Part shown: piece by piece, positions 44,634 through 53,027 of the stretch
Position numbering within the stretch: position 1 is the stretch's first letter
How the letters are laid out: each line of letters opens with the position of its first letter
DNA from: DATLFA01 sp039915945
Lineage (GTDB): Bacteria; Actinomycetota; Acidimicrobiia; Acidimicrobiales; WLNW01
Direction: 5' to 3'
DNA: 64,000 nt
NCBI GenBank assembly: GCA_039915945.1
Contig: JBDSMH010000106.1
Span: 66,876 to 130,875 of the forward strand
Notes under the pieces: model-generated
The model's database searches: none
The model's input: the letters and a program-made list of their open reading frames with translations, nothing else
What the model was told of the DNA's origin: nothing
Program-made: the position numbers and the translations under genes

Positions 44634-44716
44634 TGCGTGCTCCGCGATCTGTTGGTTTGCATCGGCGCCCGATAATTCTGCGAGCGGCAGCGGCACCGAC
44701 CGGCGATGATAGCCCC

Positions 44717-46102
44717 ATGTCCGATTTGCGAGATCTGTTGCGGCGAACGGCGGAGCACATTGCCGACTATCGCGAGACCCTGGGGGAACTTCCGGTTGCT
44801 CCAGCCGTCCAGCCCGGTCGACTGCGCGTCGCCCTGGGGGGTCCGATGCCCACCGCTGGGGCGGATCCTGCGGTAGTTGTCGAAGAGCTCATCGCCGCCA
44901 CCGTGCCGGCGCTCGTCGCTAGCGCGGGTCCGCGCTATTTCGGCTTCGTCGTCGGGGGCGCCATCGACTCCGCCACCTGTGCCGATCTCCTCGCGACCGG
45001 ATGGGACCAGCCCGCCTTCAACGCGGTGACCGCACCTGCCGCGGCGATCGCCGAAGAGGTCGCCGGTGGTTGGTTGAAAGAAGTACTCGGTCTGCCGGAG
45101 AGCGCGTCGTTCGGTTTCGTCACCGGTGGCCAGGGTGCGAACACCGTGGGTTTGGCGGCCGCCCGCCACCACGTGCTCGCCAAGGCCGGCTGGGATGTCG
45201 AAGAGAGCGGCATCGCGGGCGCGCCACTCATTCGCGTGCTTGCCAGCGAAGAACGTCACGCCACGATCGATCGCTCGTTGCGCTTGCTCGGTTTGGGCAC
45301 GCGGTCGGTACAACCGGTCGCGGCCGACGCCAACGGTGCGACCGACGTCGCCGCGTTGACCCGCGCGCTGCAAGACGGTGGTGACGGGCCGACGATCGTG
45401 TGTTTGCAAGCAGGCAATGTGAACACCGGTGCCTGTGACGATCTCGCTGGTGCATGCGAGGTCGCGCACCGCCACGGCGCATGGGTTCATGTCGACGGCG
45501 CGTTCGGGCTGTGGGCTGCCGCCAGCCCGGCGACGCGCCATCTCGTGGCGGGTATCGAGCTCGCCGACTCGTGGGCTACCGACGGACACAAGTGGCTCAA
45601 TGTTCCCTACGACTCGGGCTACGTCTTCTGTGCGCATCCCGATGCCCACGTCGCCTCGATGTCGTTCACGGCTGCGTATCTCGTCGGCCACGGCACAGGT
45701 CCGGTGCGCGCGCCGTCGGACTACGTGCCCGAGTCCTCTCGGCGGGCACGGGGCTTTGCCACGTGGGCCGCGTTGCGCGAGTTGGGCAGTGACGGCGTTG
45801 CCGATCTGGTCTCGCGCTGTTGCGCGCTCGCTCGTCGATTCGCTGCGACATTGGGCGCGCTCGAGGGAGTGAACATCGGCAACGATGTCGTACTCAATCA
45901 GGTGTTGGTCAGCTTCGGCGATGACGATCGCACCGACCAGGTGATCGCCGCAGTACAACACGACGGCACATGTTGGATGGGCGGCACGACATGGCGCGGG
46001 CGACGCTACATGCGCGTCTCCGTGTCGAATTGGTCGACGACCGAGGCCGATGTCGATCGCTCCGTCGAGGCGATTGCACGATCACTCGCCGCGGTCGGCT
46101 GA
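44717..46102 (+). CDS. PLP-dependent group II decarboxylase
   Basis: 461 residues from the ATG at 44717. Aminotransferase-fold decarboxylase of the aromatic-L-amino-acid/glutamate type: PLP loop GFVTGGQGANTVGLAAARHH, conserved Asp in HVDGAFGLWAAA, and the lysine that binds PLP in DSWATDGHKWLNVPYD (about residue 295). The substrate carboxylate and side-chain contacts are not clear enough to pick among aromatic, glutamate, aspartate or cysteine-sulfinate substrates. It is divergent from the nitroreductase-type gene and upstream, by 36 bases, of an LLM oxidoreductase. Confidence 0.92.
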   Translation: MSDLRDLLRRTAEHIADYRETLGELPVAPAVQPGRLRVALGGPMPTAGADPAVVVEELIAATVPALVASAGPRYFGFVVGGAIDSATCADLLATGWDQPAFNAVTAPAAAIAEEVAGGWLKEVLGLPESASFGFVTGGQGANTVGLAAARHHVLAKAGWDVEESGIAGAPLIRVLASEERHATIDRSLRLLGLGTRSVQPVAADANGATDVAALTRALQDGGDGPTIVCLQAGNVNTGACDDLAGACEVAHRHGAWVHVDGAFGLWAAASPATRHLVAGIELADSWATDGHKWLNVPYDSGYVFCAHPDAHVASMSFTAAYLVGHGTGPVRAPSDYVPESSRRARGFATWAALRELGSDGVADLVSRCCALARRFAATLGALEGVNIGNDVVLNQVLVSFGDDDRTDQVIAAVQHDGTCWMGGTTWRGRRYMRVSVSNWSTTEADVDRSVEAIARSLAAVG

Positions 46103-46138
46103 ACCCTAGGGTTACCGCACCCGTCCAAGGAAGGCGCC

Positions 46139-47182
46139 GTGCGTTTCTCGTTGAGCATCTTGCCGTTCTGCGATCCGCAGAGTGCGCAGCCCTACCGCCG
46201 CACCTTCGAGCTCTGCCAACTGGCCGAGTCGGTCGGCTTCGACACGGTCATGGTCGGGCATCATCATTTCCTCGAAGGTCAAATTAGCGATCCGTTCACA
46301 CTGCTGTCCGGCATCGCAGTGCACACCACGACCCTGCGGGTCGCGACCGCCATCTTCTTGCTGCCGCTGCATCATCCGTTGCAGGTCGCCGAACGTGTCG
46401 CGACGCTCGACCAGATCTCGGCCGGGCGGGTCTCGCTCGGCGTTGGTGTCGGCTGGAATCCAGCGGAGTATGCCGCGTTCGGATCGTCGCTCAGCGAGCG
46501 GGGCGCCCGCATCGAAGAGTCGTTGTCGTTGTTGCGGCGACTCTGGACCGAACGCGACGTCGCCGGCACCGGACGCTTTTGGAAGTTTCCACCGGTGACC
46601 GTCTATCCGCGGCCGGTCCAGTCGCCCCATCCGCCGCTGTGGGTCGCGGGTAACGCTGCCGCAGCGATCGATCGGGCGGCTCGTCTCGGCACCGACTGGC
46701 TGTGCGATCCGGTGCAGACGGTCGACAGGGTGGCCGAGCTCCACGCGCAGTATCGGCAAGCCTGTGTTGCTGCCGGCACCGCGCCGTCGACGGTGTTGCG
46801 ACGCTACGTGTGGCTCGGCCGCGACCGCGCCAGCATGGAGCGCGACTTCTTGCCCAACTTCGTCAACAAACAGCTCGCGTACTGGCGGGTGTCGACCGAA
46901 GGCGAAGCCGAACGGCGACTGTTCGCGCGCATCGACGCCGGCGAAGACGTGCCGCCGACCGAGGTCGCACGCGGTCGGTTCTTCGGTGGTTCACCCGATG
47001 ACGTGATCGAGGGCATCGAACACTGTCGCGATTTGACGGGCTGTACGCATATCAGCGTCGGTTTCGGTGGGGGCCTCAGTGGGCGGCCCGAAGCAGCGTC
47101 GTCGATCGAGAGCTACGAAGACACGCGCGACATGATCACGAGATTCGGTCGCGACGTGATGCCGGCGTTCACGATGCAGTGA
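46139..47182 (+). CDS. LLM-class flavin/F420-dependent oxidoreductase
   Basis: 347 residues from a GTG behind AAGGAAGG. Luciferase-like TIM barrel: LAESVGFDTVMVGHHHFLEG, the flavin-binding TLDQISAGRVSLGVGVGW, and SPHPPLWVAGN. Members oxidise or reduce substrates using F420 or FMN. It overlaps the convergent pseudogene region by 14 bases at its 3' end. Likely co-transcribed with the PLP decarboxylase 36 bases before it. Substrate not evident. Confidence 0.9.
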   Translation: MRFSLSILPFCDPQSAQPYRRTFELCQLAESVGFDTVMVGHHHFLEGQISDPFTLLSGIAVHTTTLRVATAIFLLPLHHPLQVAERVATLDQISAGRVSLGVGVGWNPAEYAAFGSSLSERGARIEESLSLLRRLWTERDVAGTGRFWKFPPVTVYPRPVQSPHPPLWVAGNAAAAIDRAARLGTDWLCDPVQTVDRVAELHAQYRQACVAAGTAPSTVLRRYVWLGRDRASMERDFLPNFVNKQLAYWRVSTEGEAERRLFARIDAGEDVPPTEVARGRFFGGSPDDVIEGIEHCRDLTGCTHISVGFGGGLSGRPEAASSIESYEDTRDMITRFGRDVMPAFTMQ

Positions 47183-47708
47183 ACGTGAGGCTGTTGGTCG
47201 CAACGCGCCCATCGGCCGCGTTGCCTCGCAACGTCAGGGTGTAACTGCCGGGTGCAGTGACGGTCGTGCAAAAGCCGTCGCCCGGTGCCCAGTTGGGGTT
47301 GGCCATGTTGAAGCCCGGCATCGACCATGTGCCGTTGACGACGGCGGCCCATTCGACGGTCCAGCACGTCTGCGTATTGACCCGCGCGGTGGTGGCACCG
47401 GCGATACGTACTGTCGGCGGGGTAGCAGTCGGCGCGGCTGCCGCGGTCGTCGGCGCCGTCGCGACGGTAGCCACTGTCGTCGGCACGGTGGTTGCCGCGA
47501 CCGCGGCGCTGCTCGGTGTCGTCAGGAGCACTTGCCCCTTGTCGCCGTCGCCGCCGCCTCCGCTGAGCGCCAGCACGACGACGGCGAGCAGCGCGACGGC
47601 CGCGGCCGCAGCCGCGGGGACGACCCACCGAGGGCGACTCGGTGTCGACGGTCGGTGTCGGTCATGGCAAAATGCAGGTTGCCGTCGTCGTCCTTCAGGC
47701 GTGGCCAC
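47169..47708 (-). CDS. Membrane-anchored beta-domain protein, residue of a caspase gene
   Basis: 179 residues in a frame that begins at GTG 47708. An Arg/Pro-rich N-terminus, one membrane helix (VVPAAAAAAVALLAVVVLAL), a Gly/Thr/Ala-rich linker of about 50 residues, then an extracytoplasmic Ig/PKD-like domain with two Cys (VNTQTCWTVEWA ... GDGFCTTVTAPGSYTLTL). It is directly fused in position to the broken caspase gene upstream, and the first ~25 residues read through caspase-derived bases in another frame. I infer that it was the C-terminal part of a membrane-anchored caspase. Whether it is still translated from an internal start is unknown. Confidence 0.45.
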   Translation of the reverse strand: MATPEGRRRQPAFCHDRHRPSTPSRPRWVVPAAAAAAVALLAVVVLALSGGGGDGDKGQVLLTTPSSAAVAATTVPTTVATVATAPTTAAAAPTATPPTVRIAGATTARVNTQTCWTVEWAAVVNGTWSMPGFNMANPNWAPGDGFCTTVTAPGSYTLTLRGNAADGRVATNSLTFTAS

Positions 47709-47945
47709 TCAGTTAGACGACGAGCAGGTCGGTCGTTGCCCGATCACGGAAGAACACCTCGAGTTGCCGGCGCACGACCGCAGCGGGTTGGTCGACCATC
47801 TTGAGCACGCGGAAATCACCGAGTTGCGGATCGTTGAGCACCTGCTCCAGGTCGGACGTGTCGGCGAACGGGCCCTCAACGCGGTGAGCCCTTCGTCGGC
47901 GTAGCGAGTGGTGGCGATCAGCAGCGCGTCACGTACTCCGGTCAT
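47645..47945 (-). pseudogene. Decayed caspase-like (C14) effector gene
   Basis: From ATG 47945 the sequence reads MTGVRDALLIATTRYADEGL, the start of a prokaryotic caspase domain. A one-base loss near 47880 shifts the frame; the next frame continues ADTSDLEQVLNDPQLGDF and AAVVRRQLEVFFRDR, then meets TAA at 47713-47715 where the family has a Tyr before LSGHG. A further one-base loss follows and the third frame restores LKDDDGN-like LKDDGNLHFAMTDTD. The His half (LSGH) is present, but the half with the catalytic Cys (DxCxSG-type) is missing. The gene is thus cut short and joined to a membrane segment. It follows the EACC1 remnant by 20 bases, as in EACC1-associated caspase modules. Confidence 0.75.
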
Positions 47946-47965
47946 CGCTCTCGGGCCAGTCCGGG

Positions 47966-48354
47966 CTAGTCGGTCTTGGGCGACGAATTGAAGCGCTGCA
48001 ACAGCGCGTCGACATCTTCGGGCCGCGCTCCGGGAAACTCGACGCGGCCGTGGTCGTGCTCGATGACGACCGTGCACCGCGAGTGCCGGGACCGGACCCA
48101 TTCGTCCGCGTAGTTCACGAACACCGTGATTCCTGAGGAGAATGCGCTCACGAGCAGCGCGTTGGTGAGCGGATCACCCTTGGCGCCGTCGGGTGCCGGG
48201 GCACCGGTGAGCGCGGCGACCTCGATTCGTCGAGATCGTTCAGATCGCGGCGGAATTAACGCGTGAGCGACTCGGTTTGCTCCAGCGCTTCGGCCTCGTC
48301 GGCCGTATCGGCTTCGAAACGCACTGTGAAACGGGCCATCCCGTCGCTCACCAT
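47966..48354 (-). pseudogene. Decayed EACC1 (effector-associated constant component 1) gene
   Basis: ATG at 48354, TAG at 47966-47968. Frame 1 reads MVSDGMARFTVRFEADTADE ... TESLTR and hits TAA at 48256-48258 (codon 33, where EACC1 proteins have an aromatic residue in LxxWLR). About 10 codons later the frame changes by one base; the second frame gives IEVAALTGAPAPDGAKGDPL, the hydrophobic helix ALLVSAFSSGITVFV and the closing VVIEHDHGRVEFPGARPEDV. This is the layout of EACC1, a small one-helix protein found with caspase and other effectors in actinobacterial conflict systems. Two lesions make it non-functional as written. Confidence 0.75.
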
Positions 48355-48396
48355 GTGGCTCCCTCCGCCTCGCCCATGCATCCTAGACTTTGACGT

Positions 48397-49095
48397 ATGC
48401 GACAGGATGCCGTCAGGAGCGCGCGACCGTCAACCGGTGGTACCTCACGTCGCGATCGGCAACCCAACCGGCTCAACGAAAACGGGCGGGAGACACAAGA
48501 GCGCATCTTCAACGCGGCCGAGCAACTGTTCGCCGAGCACGGCATCGATGCCGTCTCGACACGCGACATCATCGACGCCGCCGGCGTCAACGGTGGCTCG
48601 ATCCACTATCACTTCGGCACGCGCGAACAGCTCATCGTGGCGCTCGTCGAGCGGCGCGCCGGTTATCTGGGCGTGCAGCGCAATCGCTATCTCGACGAGC
48701 TCGAGGCATCGGGCGAGATCACTTTGCGGTCGATGGTCGACGTACTCGTGCGTCCTACGGCAGAGCTGGCCCGCGATCCCGCGGGTCGCTATCACGCAGG
48801 CTTCATCGTGGCGGTCACCAACAAGCGTGAGTTGATGCCGGTGGTGCGGCGTGTGTTCGATCAATACACCAACCGCTACCTCGCGGCCCTCGCCCGGGTG
48901 ACGCCGCAACTCGACGACAGCACCCGCCGCCTGCGTTATGGCGTGGCTCGTGACATCGTCAACCGGGTGGTCGGCCAACGCGATGGCGCGTTGCAGCGAT
49001 GGATCACGTTGCCCGACGAATCGACTAACTATGAGGTCGACGAAGCGGTCGTCGCAGCGGTTACCGACATGGTCGTGGCGATGTTCGCCGCATAA
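48397..49095 (+). CDS. TetR-family regulator
   Basis: 232 residues. After an Arg-rich N-terminal extension, the DNA-binding domain reads RIFNAAEQLFAEHGIDAVST and DIIDAAGVNGGSIHYHFGTR, then a helical ligand-binding domain. An extended N-terminal tail of ~27 residues precedes the first helix and could contact DNA. It is divergent from the EACC1 remnant and convergent with the P450 at 49128, so its target is not set by position; the P450 is a candidate. Ligand unknown. Confidence 0.9.
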   Translation: MRQDAVRSARPSTGGTSRRDRQPNRLNENGRETQERIFNAAEQLFAEHGIDAVSTRDIIDAAGVNGGSIHYHFGTREQLIVALVERRAGYLGVQRNRYLDELEASGEITLRSMVDVLVRPTAELARDPAGRYHAGFIVAVTNKRELMPVVRRVFDQYTNRYLAALARVTPQLDDSTRRLRYGVARDIVNRVVGQRDGALQRWITLPDESTNYEVDEAVVAAVTDMVVAMFAA

Positions 49096-49127
49096 CGGCC
49101 CCGCGGACCTCCGCTCGGCCCGGCCAG

Positions 49128-50408
49128 CTACCAACTGACGTCGAGGCGTTGCGGTCCCCGCAGTTGCAGCGTGTTGCGCCATTCGAAGGTATCGCTGGCC
49201 GGACGAAGGCCGGGCAACCGGTCGAGCAACGTGCGCATGCCCACCGAGATCTCGGTGCGGGCCAGTGCCGCGCCGATGCAGTAGTAGGCGCCGAACGAGA
49301 ACGCCAGGTGGTGCGTGAGATCGCGCTGGATGTCGAGCCGGTCAGGTTCGGGGTAGCGCGCAGGATCGCGATTGACCGCGCCGAGGAACACGTAGATCAT
49401 GCCGCGCTCGGGAATATCGACATCGCCCACCGTCATGCCGTCGAGCGCGACGCGGTGGTTGATCTGCACCGAGCCGTCAAAACGGAGGAACTCTTCGACA
49501 GCGTTCTTCGTCAGCTCGGGGTGATCACGCAGCAACGCCAGTTGATCGGGGTTGCGGAACAACGCGACCTGTGCGTTGCCGAGCAGGTCTTGGGTGGTCT
49601 CGTGGCCCGCCTGCAACAACAGGATGCAATTGGCGACGAGCTCGGTGTGGGACAGCTTTTCGCCGTCGGCTTCGGCCTCGAGCAATGAGGTCAGTAGATC
49701 TTCGCCGGGCTCGCTGCGCCGCCTTTCGGCGAGTGCACCGAAGTACTCCACGAAATCGCGCGCGGCTTGGTCGCCAAGCCGGGCGACCTCTGGAGCGACC
49801 GTCTTTTCGCCGGCCCGTGCGAAGTTCCAGGCGAGCTGCTTGATCCGCGGAAAGTCTTCTTCGGGAATGCCGAGAATGTGGGCGATCACATTGAACGGCA
49901 GCTCGTAGTTGTACTGATCGACGAGCTCGGCGTGCCCGTTGGCCTCCATGCGATCGCACAACTCGTTGGTGACGCGTTCGGCGATGGGGCGCCATCGGGC
50001 GATGGCCTTGGGCGTGAAGGCCGACTTGACCAAGTTGCGCACCCGCTGGTGTGGCTCGGGCTCTTGCCAGATCATCACGTTGGCCATGACGTTCTTGAAC
50101 GAACCGTCGCCGTTGTTGAACGCTTCTTCGACGACCTGAGGATCGTTGACCACGCGCTGGTTGCGAAAGATCGTGTCCGTTTCGGCGAAGCGAGTGAACA
50201 TCCACGCACCGTGGAAGATCTCGGGCCGGTTCTTGTACACGGGCGCCACGCGGCGCAACTGGTGGTACAGGGGATACAGCTCGCCGCGCTGCACCGGATC
50301 GACCAGGCGCATCATGATCTCGTCGGGGTCGGTCGGTAGACCCGGCGGATTCCAGTCGACCGGACCGAAACCGGCAGGAGTCCCGGGTGCTTTCGTCGCA
50401 GTTGTCAT
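49128..50408 (-). CDS. Cytochrome P450, CYP107/125-like bacterial type
   Basis: 426 residues. Haem motif FSFGAYYCIGAALARTE (Cys near residue 377), I-helix QAGHETTQDLLGN with the standard E-T-T, ExxR as EEFLR, and FLGAVNRDPARYPEPDRLDI. The sequence belongs to the large group of bacterial P450s that hydroxylate terpenoid, steroid or polyketide substrates; the subfamily number is a guess from overall resemblance. No adjacent ferredoxin. It is convergent with a TetR gene and divergent from the DegT-fold pair. Substrate unknown. Confidence 0.93.
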   Translation of the reverse strand: MTTATKAPGTPAGFGPVDWNPPGLPTDPDEIMMRLVDPVQRGELYPLYHQLRRVAPVYKNRPEIFHGAWMFTRFAETDTIFRNQRVVNDPQVVEEAFNNGDGSFKNVMANVMIWQEPEPHQRVRNLVKSAFTPKAIARWRPIAERVTNELCDRMEANGHAELVDQYNYELPFNVIAHILGIPEEDFPRIKQLAWNFARAGEKTVAPEVARLGDQAARDFVEYFGALAERRRSEPGEDLLTSLLEAEADGEKLSHTELVANCILLLQAGHETTQDLLGNAQVALFRNPDQLALLRDHPELTKNAVEEFLRFDGSVQINHRVALDGMTVGDVDIPERGMIYVFLGAVNRDPARYPEPDRLDIQRDLTHHLAFSFGAYYCIGAALARTEISVGMRTLLDRLPGLRPASDTFEWRNTLQLRGPQRLDVSW

Positions 50409-50561
50409 CGTTCCCCCGACAAGCGCAAGAGTTCAGGCGAATGCATGAACTTCGCTACAAGTCAAACACCGAGTCGGCCCTTCGTCAATCACCCCTGCCT
50501 CGTCAGGGCGGTCACGAGGGCGCGTTGTAGTAGGCATAGGTCGGACGAAGGGGAGTCATCT

Positions 50562-51764
50562 GTGAAACGCATTCTGTATTCGGGCAGTGTCCATGATCAG
50601 GACGAAAAGGACGCAGTGATGGCCGTGCTCGACGGCGGGGTCTCGAGTTTCGCCCTCGGCGAGAACGTCGCCGGCATGGAACGTGGCGTGGCCGCCCTGT
50701 TCGGCAAGTCTTCGGGCATCATGGTCAACTCCGGTTCGTCGGCGCTCTATCTGGCGGTCGAGTTGTTGAACCTCCCGCCGGGGTCCGAGGTCATCACGTC
50801 GACGTGCACGTTCTCGACCGACATCTCGTCGCTGGTCCGCGCCGGTTTGGTGCCGGTGTTCGTCGACATCGAGGCCGACACGTTCAACGCCGACGTCTCG
50901 CGCATCGAAGAGCTCGTCTCGCCCAAGACGCGGGCCATTCTGCTACCGAACCTCATCGGCAATGCCCCCGACTGGGATGCCGTGCGGGCCATCGCCGATC
51001 GCCACGAGCTGTTGGTGGTCGAAGATTCGTGTGACGCGTTGGGCCACACGCTGCGGGGCACGCCCACCGGCACGCGGGCGGACATCAGCCTCACCAGCTT
51101 TGCCAACTCGCACATCATCACCTGCGCCGGCAACGGCGGCATGGTGCTCCTCGACGACGACAACCTGCGCGATCGCGGTTTGCTGCTGCGCCGTTGGGGA
51201 CGCCGTTCCGAGGTACAGCTCTACGGCACGCGCACCGGCGAGCGCGACTTCTGGGAAGAAGTCGACGGCATCCGCTACGACAACATGTTCATCTTCGACG
51301 AGCTTGGCTGGAACTTCGAGCCATCGGAGATGGGTGCGGCGTTCGGGTTACAGCAGCTCAAGAAGCTGCCGCGCAACTACGAGCGACGTCAACGCAACTT
51401 CGCGCTCTACAACGAGTTCTTCGCGAAGCACATCGATCGCATCGTGTTGCCCCGCCAAACCGAAGGGCTCGATACCGCCTGGCTGTGTTACCCGATCATC
51501 GTTCGCCCCGATGCCGGCTTCACCCGCAGCGATGTGCAGCTCTTCCTCGAAGAGCGTGAGGTCGACACTCGCACCGTGTGGACGGGTAACGCCGTGCGCC
51601 AGCCGATGATGAAGAACGTGACCTTCCGCGCGCCGGGCGACGGCATGCCCCACGCCGACCTCGTGATGACCGGCGGCATGATCTTGCCGATGAGCCACGC
51701 GCTCGACGACGACGCGGTCGGCTACGTCTGCGAACAAATGGCCGACTTCCTCGCCGCGCACTGA
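50562..51764 (+). CDS. DegT/DnrJ/EryC1-fold protein with His in place of PLP Lys (first of tandem pair)
   Basis: 400 residues from GTG 50562, with GGGAG six bases upstream. The fold is that of PLP sugar aminotransferases: VNSGSSALYLAVELLNLPPG, IVEDSCDALGHTLRG-like VVEDSCDALG, and a C-terminal DTAWLCYPIIV. Where DegT enzymes have the PLP lysine (SFxxxK) this protein has SFANSHIITCAGNGGMV (His near residue 184). The same substitution is found in ColD and E1-type 4-keto-6-deoxyhexose 3-dehydratases. A PLP/PMP-dependent dehydratase role on a nucleotide sugar is therefore the best inference, but no sugar-nucleotide gene is adjacent. Its stop overlaps the next gene's ATG by one base (TGATG). Confidence 0.85.
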   Translation: MKRILYSGSVHDQDEKDAVMAVLDGGVSSFALGENVAGMERGVAALFGKSSGIMVNSGSSALYLAVELLNLPPGSEVITSTCTFSTDISSLVRAGLVPVFVDIEADTFNADVSRIEELVSPKTRAILLPNLIGNAPDWDAVRAIADRHELLVVEDSCDALGHTLRGTPTGTRADISLTSFANSHIITCAGNGGMVLLDDDNLRDRGLLLRRWGRRSEVQLYGTRTGERDFWEEVDGIRYDNMFIFDELGWNFEPSEMGAAFGLQQLKKLPRNYERRQRNFALYNEFFAKHIDRIVLPRQTEGLDTAWLCYPIIVRPDAGFTRSDVQLFLEEREVDTRTVWTGNAVRQPMMKNVTFRAPGDGMPHADLVMTGGMILPMSHALDDDAVGYVCEQMADFLAAH

Positions 51765-52957
51765 TGGAACGCATCTTCTATTCGAGCAGCGTTCACGACG
51801 AACGCGAGATCGAAGCTGTCGTCGAGGTACTCCGGTCCGGGCCACAAGGGTTGTGGCCGGGCCGTCGCGTCACTGCGATGGAGCGTCAAGTAGCGGCGCT
51901 CTTCGGCAAGTCGCGCGGCGTGATGTGCAACTCGGGATCGTCGGCGTTGTATCTCGCGCTCGAGTTGCTCGATCTGCCGCGGGGTGCGGAGGTCGTCACC
52001 TGCGCGCTCACGTTCTCCACCGACATCGCGCCGATCGTGCGGGGTGGTTGGGTGCCGGCGCTCGTCGACGCCGAACCCGATACCTATTGCGTGAATATCG
52101 ACCGCATCGAGGAGATGATCACGCCGCTCACCGGTGCCATTCTCATCCCGAACCTCATCGGCAATACCCCCGACTGGGATCGCATCCGAGAGATCGCACA
52201 ACGTCACGGACTGCCGGTGATCGAAGACTCGTGCGACACGCTCGGTGCACGGCTGCGGGGCACGCCTACCGGCGAGCGTTCCACGCTGAGCGTGACGAGC
52301 TTCGCCAATTCACACATCATCACGTGTGCGGGCAACGGCGGCATGGTGATGACCGACGACGATGATCTGCGCGATCGGGCATTGATGTTGCGGCGCTGGG
52401 GGCGTCGTTCCGAGTTGCATTTCTACGGTTCGAAGAAGCGCGACCGCGACTTTTGGGAAGACCTCGACGGCATCAACTACGACAACCAGTTCATCTTCGA
52501 CGAGGTGGCGTGGAACTTCGAGCCATCGGAGATGGGCGCGGCGTTCGGTCTCGAGCAACTGAAGAAGTTGCCGCAGAATCTTGCCCGGCGGCGGCGCAAC
52601 TTCGATCGCTATACCGAATACTTCGCGCAGCATGTCGATCGCTTCTCGCTTCCGCGCCAACTCGACCAACTCGAGACCGCGTGGTTGGGGTATCCGTTGA
52701 TGATCGATCCCGCGGCCGGTTTCGGGCGCGGCGATCTGCAGCGGTTCCTCGACAACCACGGCATCGATACCCGCACCATATGGACGGGCAACGTCACGCG
52801 GCAGCCGATGCTCAAGGGCGTCGAGGTGCGCGTTCCCGCCGACGGCCTACCGATTGCCGACGACGTGATGGCGCGGGGCGTGCTGTTGCCACTGAGCCAC
52901 GCGCTCGATGACGACACGCTCGACTACGTGACCGGAACCGTTGGCGAGTTCTTATAG
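51764..52957 (+). CDS. DegT/DnrJ/EryC1-fold protein with His in place of PLP Lys (second of tandem pair)
   Basis: 397 residues. Very similar to the preceding gene throughout: CNSGSSALYLALELLDLPRG, VIEDSCDTLG, SFANSHIITCAGNGGMVMTD (His near residue 183), WGRRSELHFYGSKKRDRDFW, ending with LPLSHALDDDTLDY. The two arose by duplication and are translated one after the other (TGATG overlap). They may form a hetero-dimer or act on successive sugars. As with the first, lack of the lysine excludes ordinary transamination. Two GC hairpins follow the stop, before the convergent LLM gene. Confidence 0.85.
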   Translation: MERIFYSSSVHDEREIEAVVEVLRSGPQGLWPGRRVTAMERQVAALFGKSRGVMCNSGSSALYLALELLDLPRGAEVVTCALTFSTDIAPIVRGGWVPALVDAEPDTYCVNIDRIEEMITPLTGAILIPNLIGNTPDWDRIREIAQRHGLPVIEDSCDTLGARLRGTPTGERSTLSVTSFANSHIITCAGNGGMVMTDDDDLRDRALMLRRWGRRSELHFYGSKKRDRDFWEDLDGINYDNQFIFDEVAWNFEPSEMGAAFGLEQLKKLPQNLARRRRNFDRYTEYFAQHVDRFSLPRQLDQLETAWLGYPLMIDPAAGFGRGDLQRFLDNHGIDTRTIWTGNVTRQPMLKGVEVRVPADGLPIADDVMARGVLLPLSHALDDDTLDYVTGTVGEFL

Positions 52958-52958
52958 T

Positions 52959-52993
52959 GCGGCTCCGCCGCAACGGATGGGCGGCTTCGCCGC
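52959..52993. terminator. Two GC hairpins between convergent genes
   Basis: GCGGCTCCGCCGC (52959-52971) and GCGGCTTCGCCGC (52981-52993) each form a 5-base GC stem with a 3-base loop. They lie between the second DegT-fold gene and the convergent LLM gene, so a bidirectional terminator is plausible. A related motif GTGCGGCTGCGCCGCAACG occurs at 59845-59863, inside a small ORF. Confidence 0.4.
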
Positions 52994-53027
52994 GGTACAA
53001 CAGGACGAGGTAACGCCATCGCCGCGG

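Noticed and set aside
44555..45961. A 468-codon frame antisense to the PLP decarboxylase
   Set aside because: The sense strand has the PLP lysine and fold motifs; the antisense frame is His/Arg/Gly-rich.
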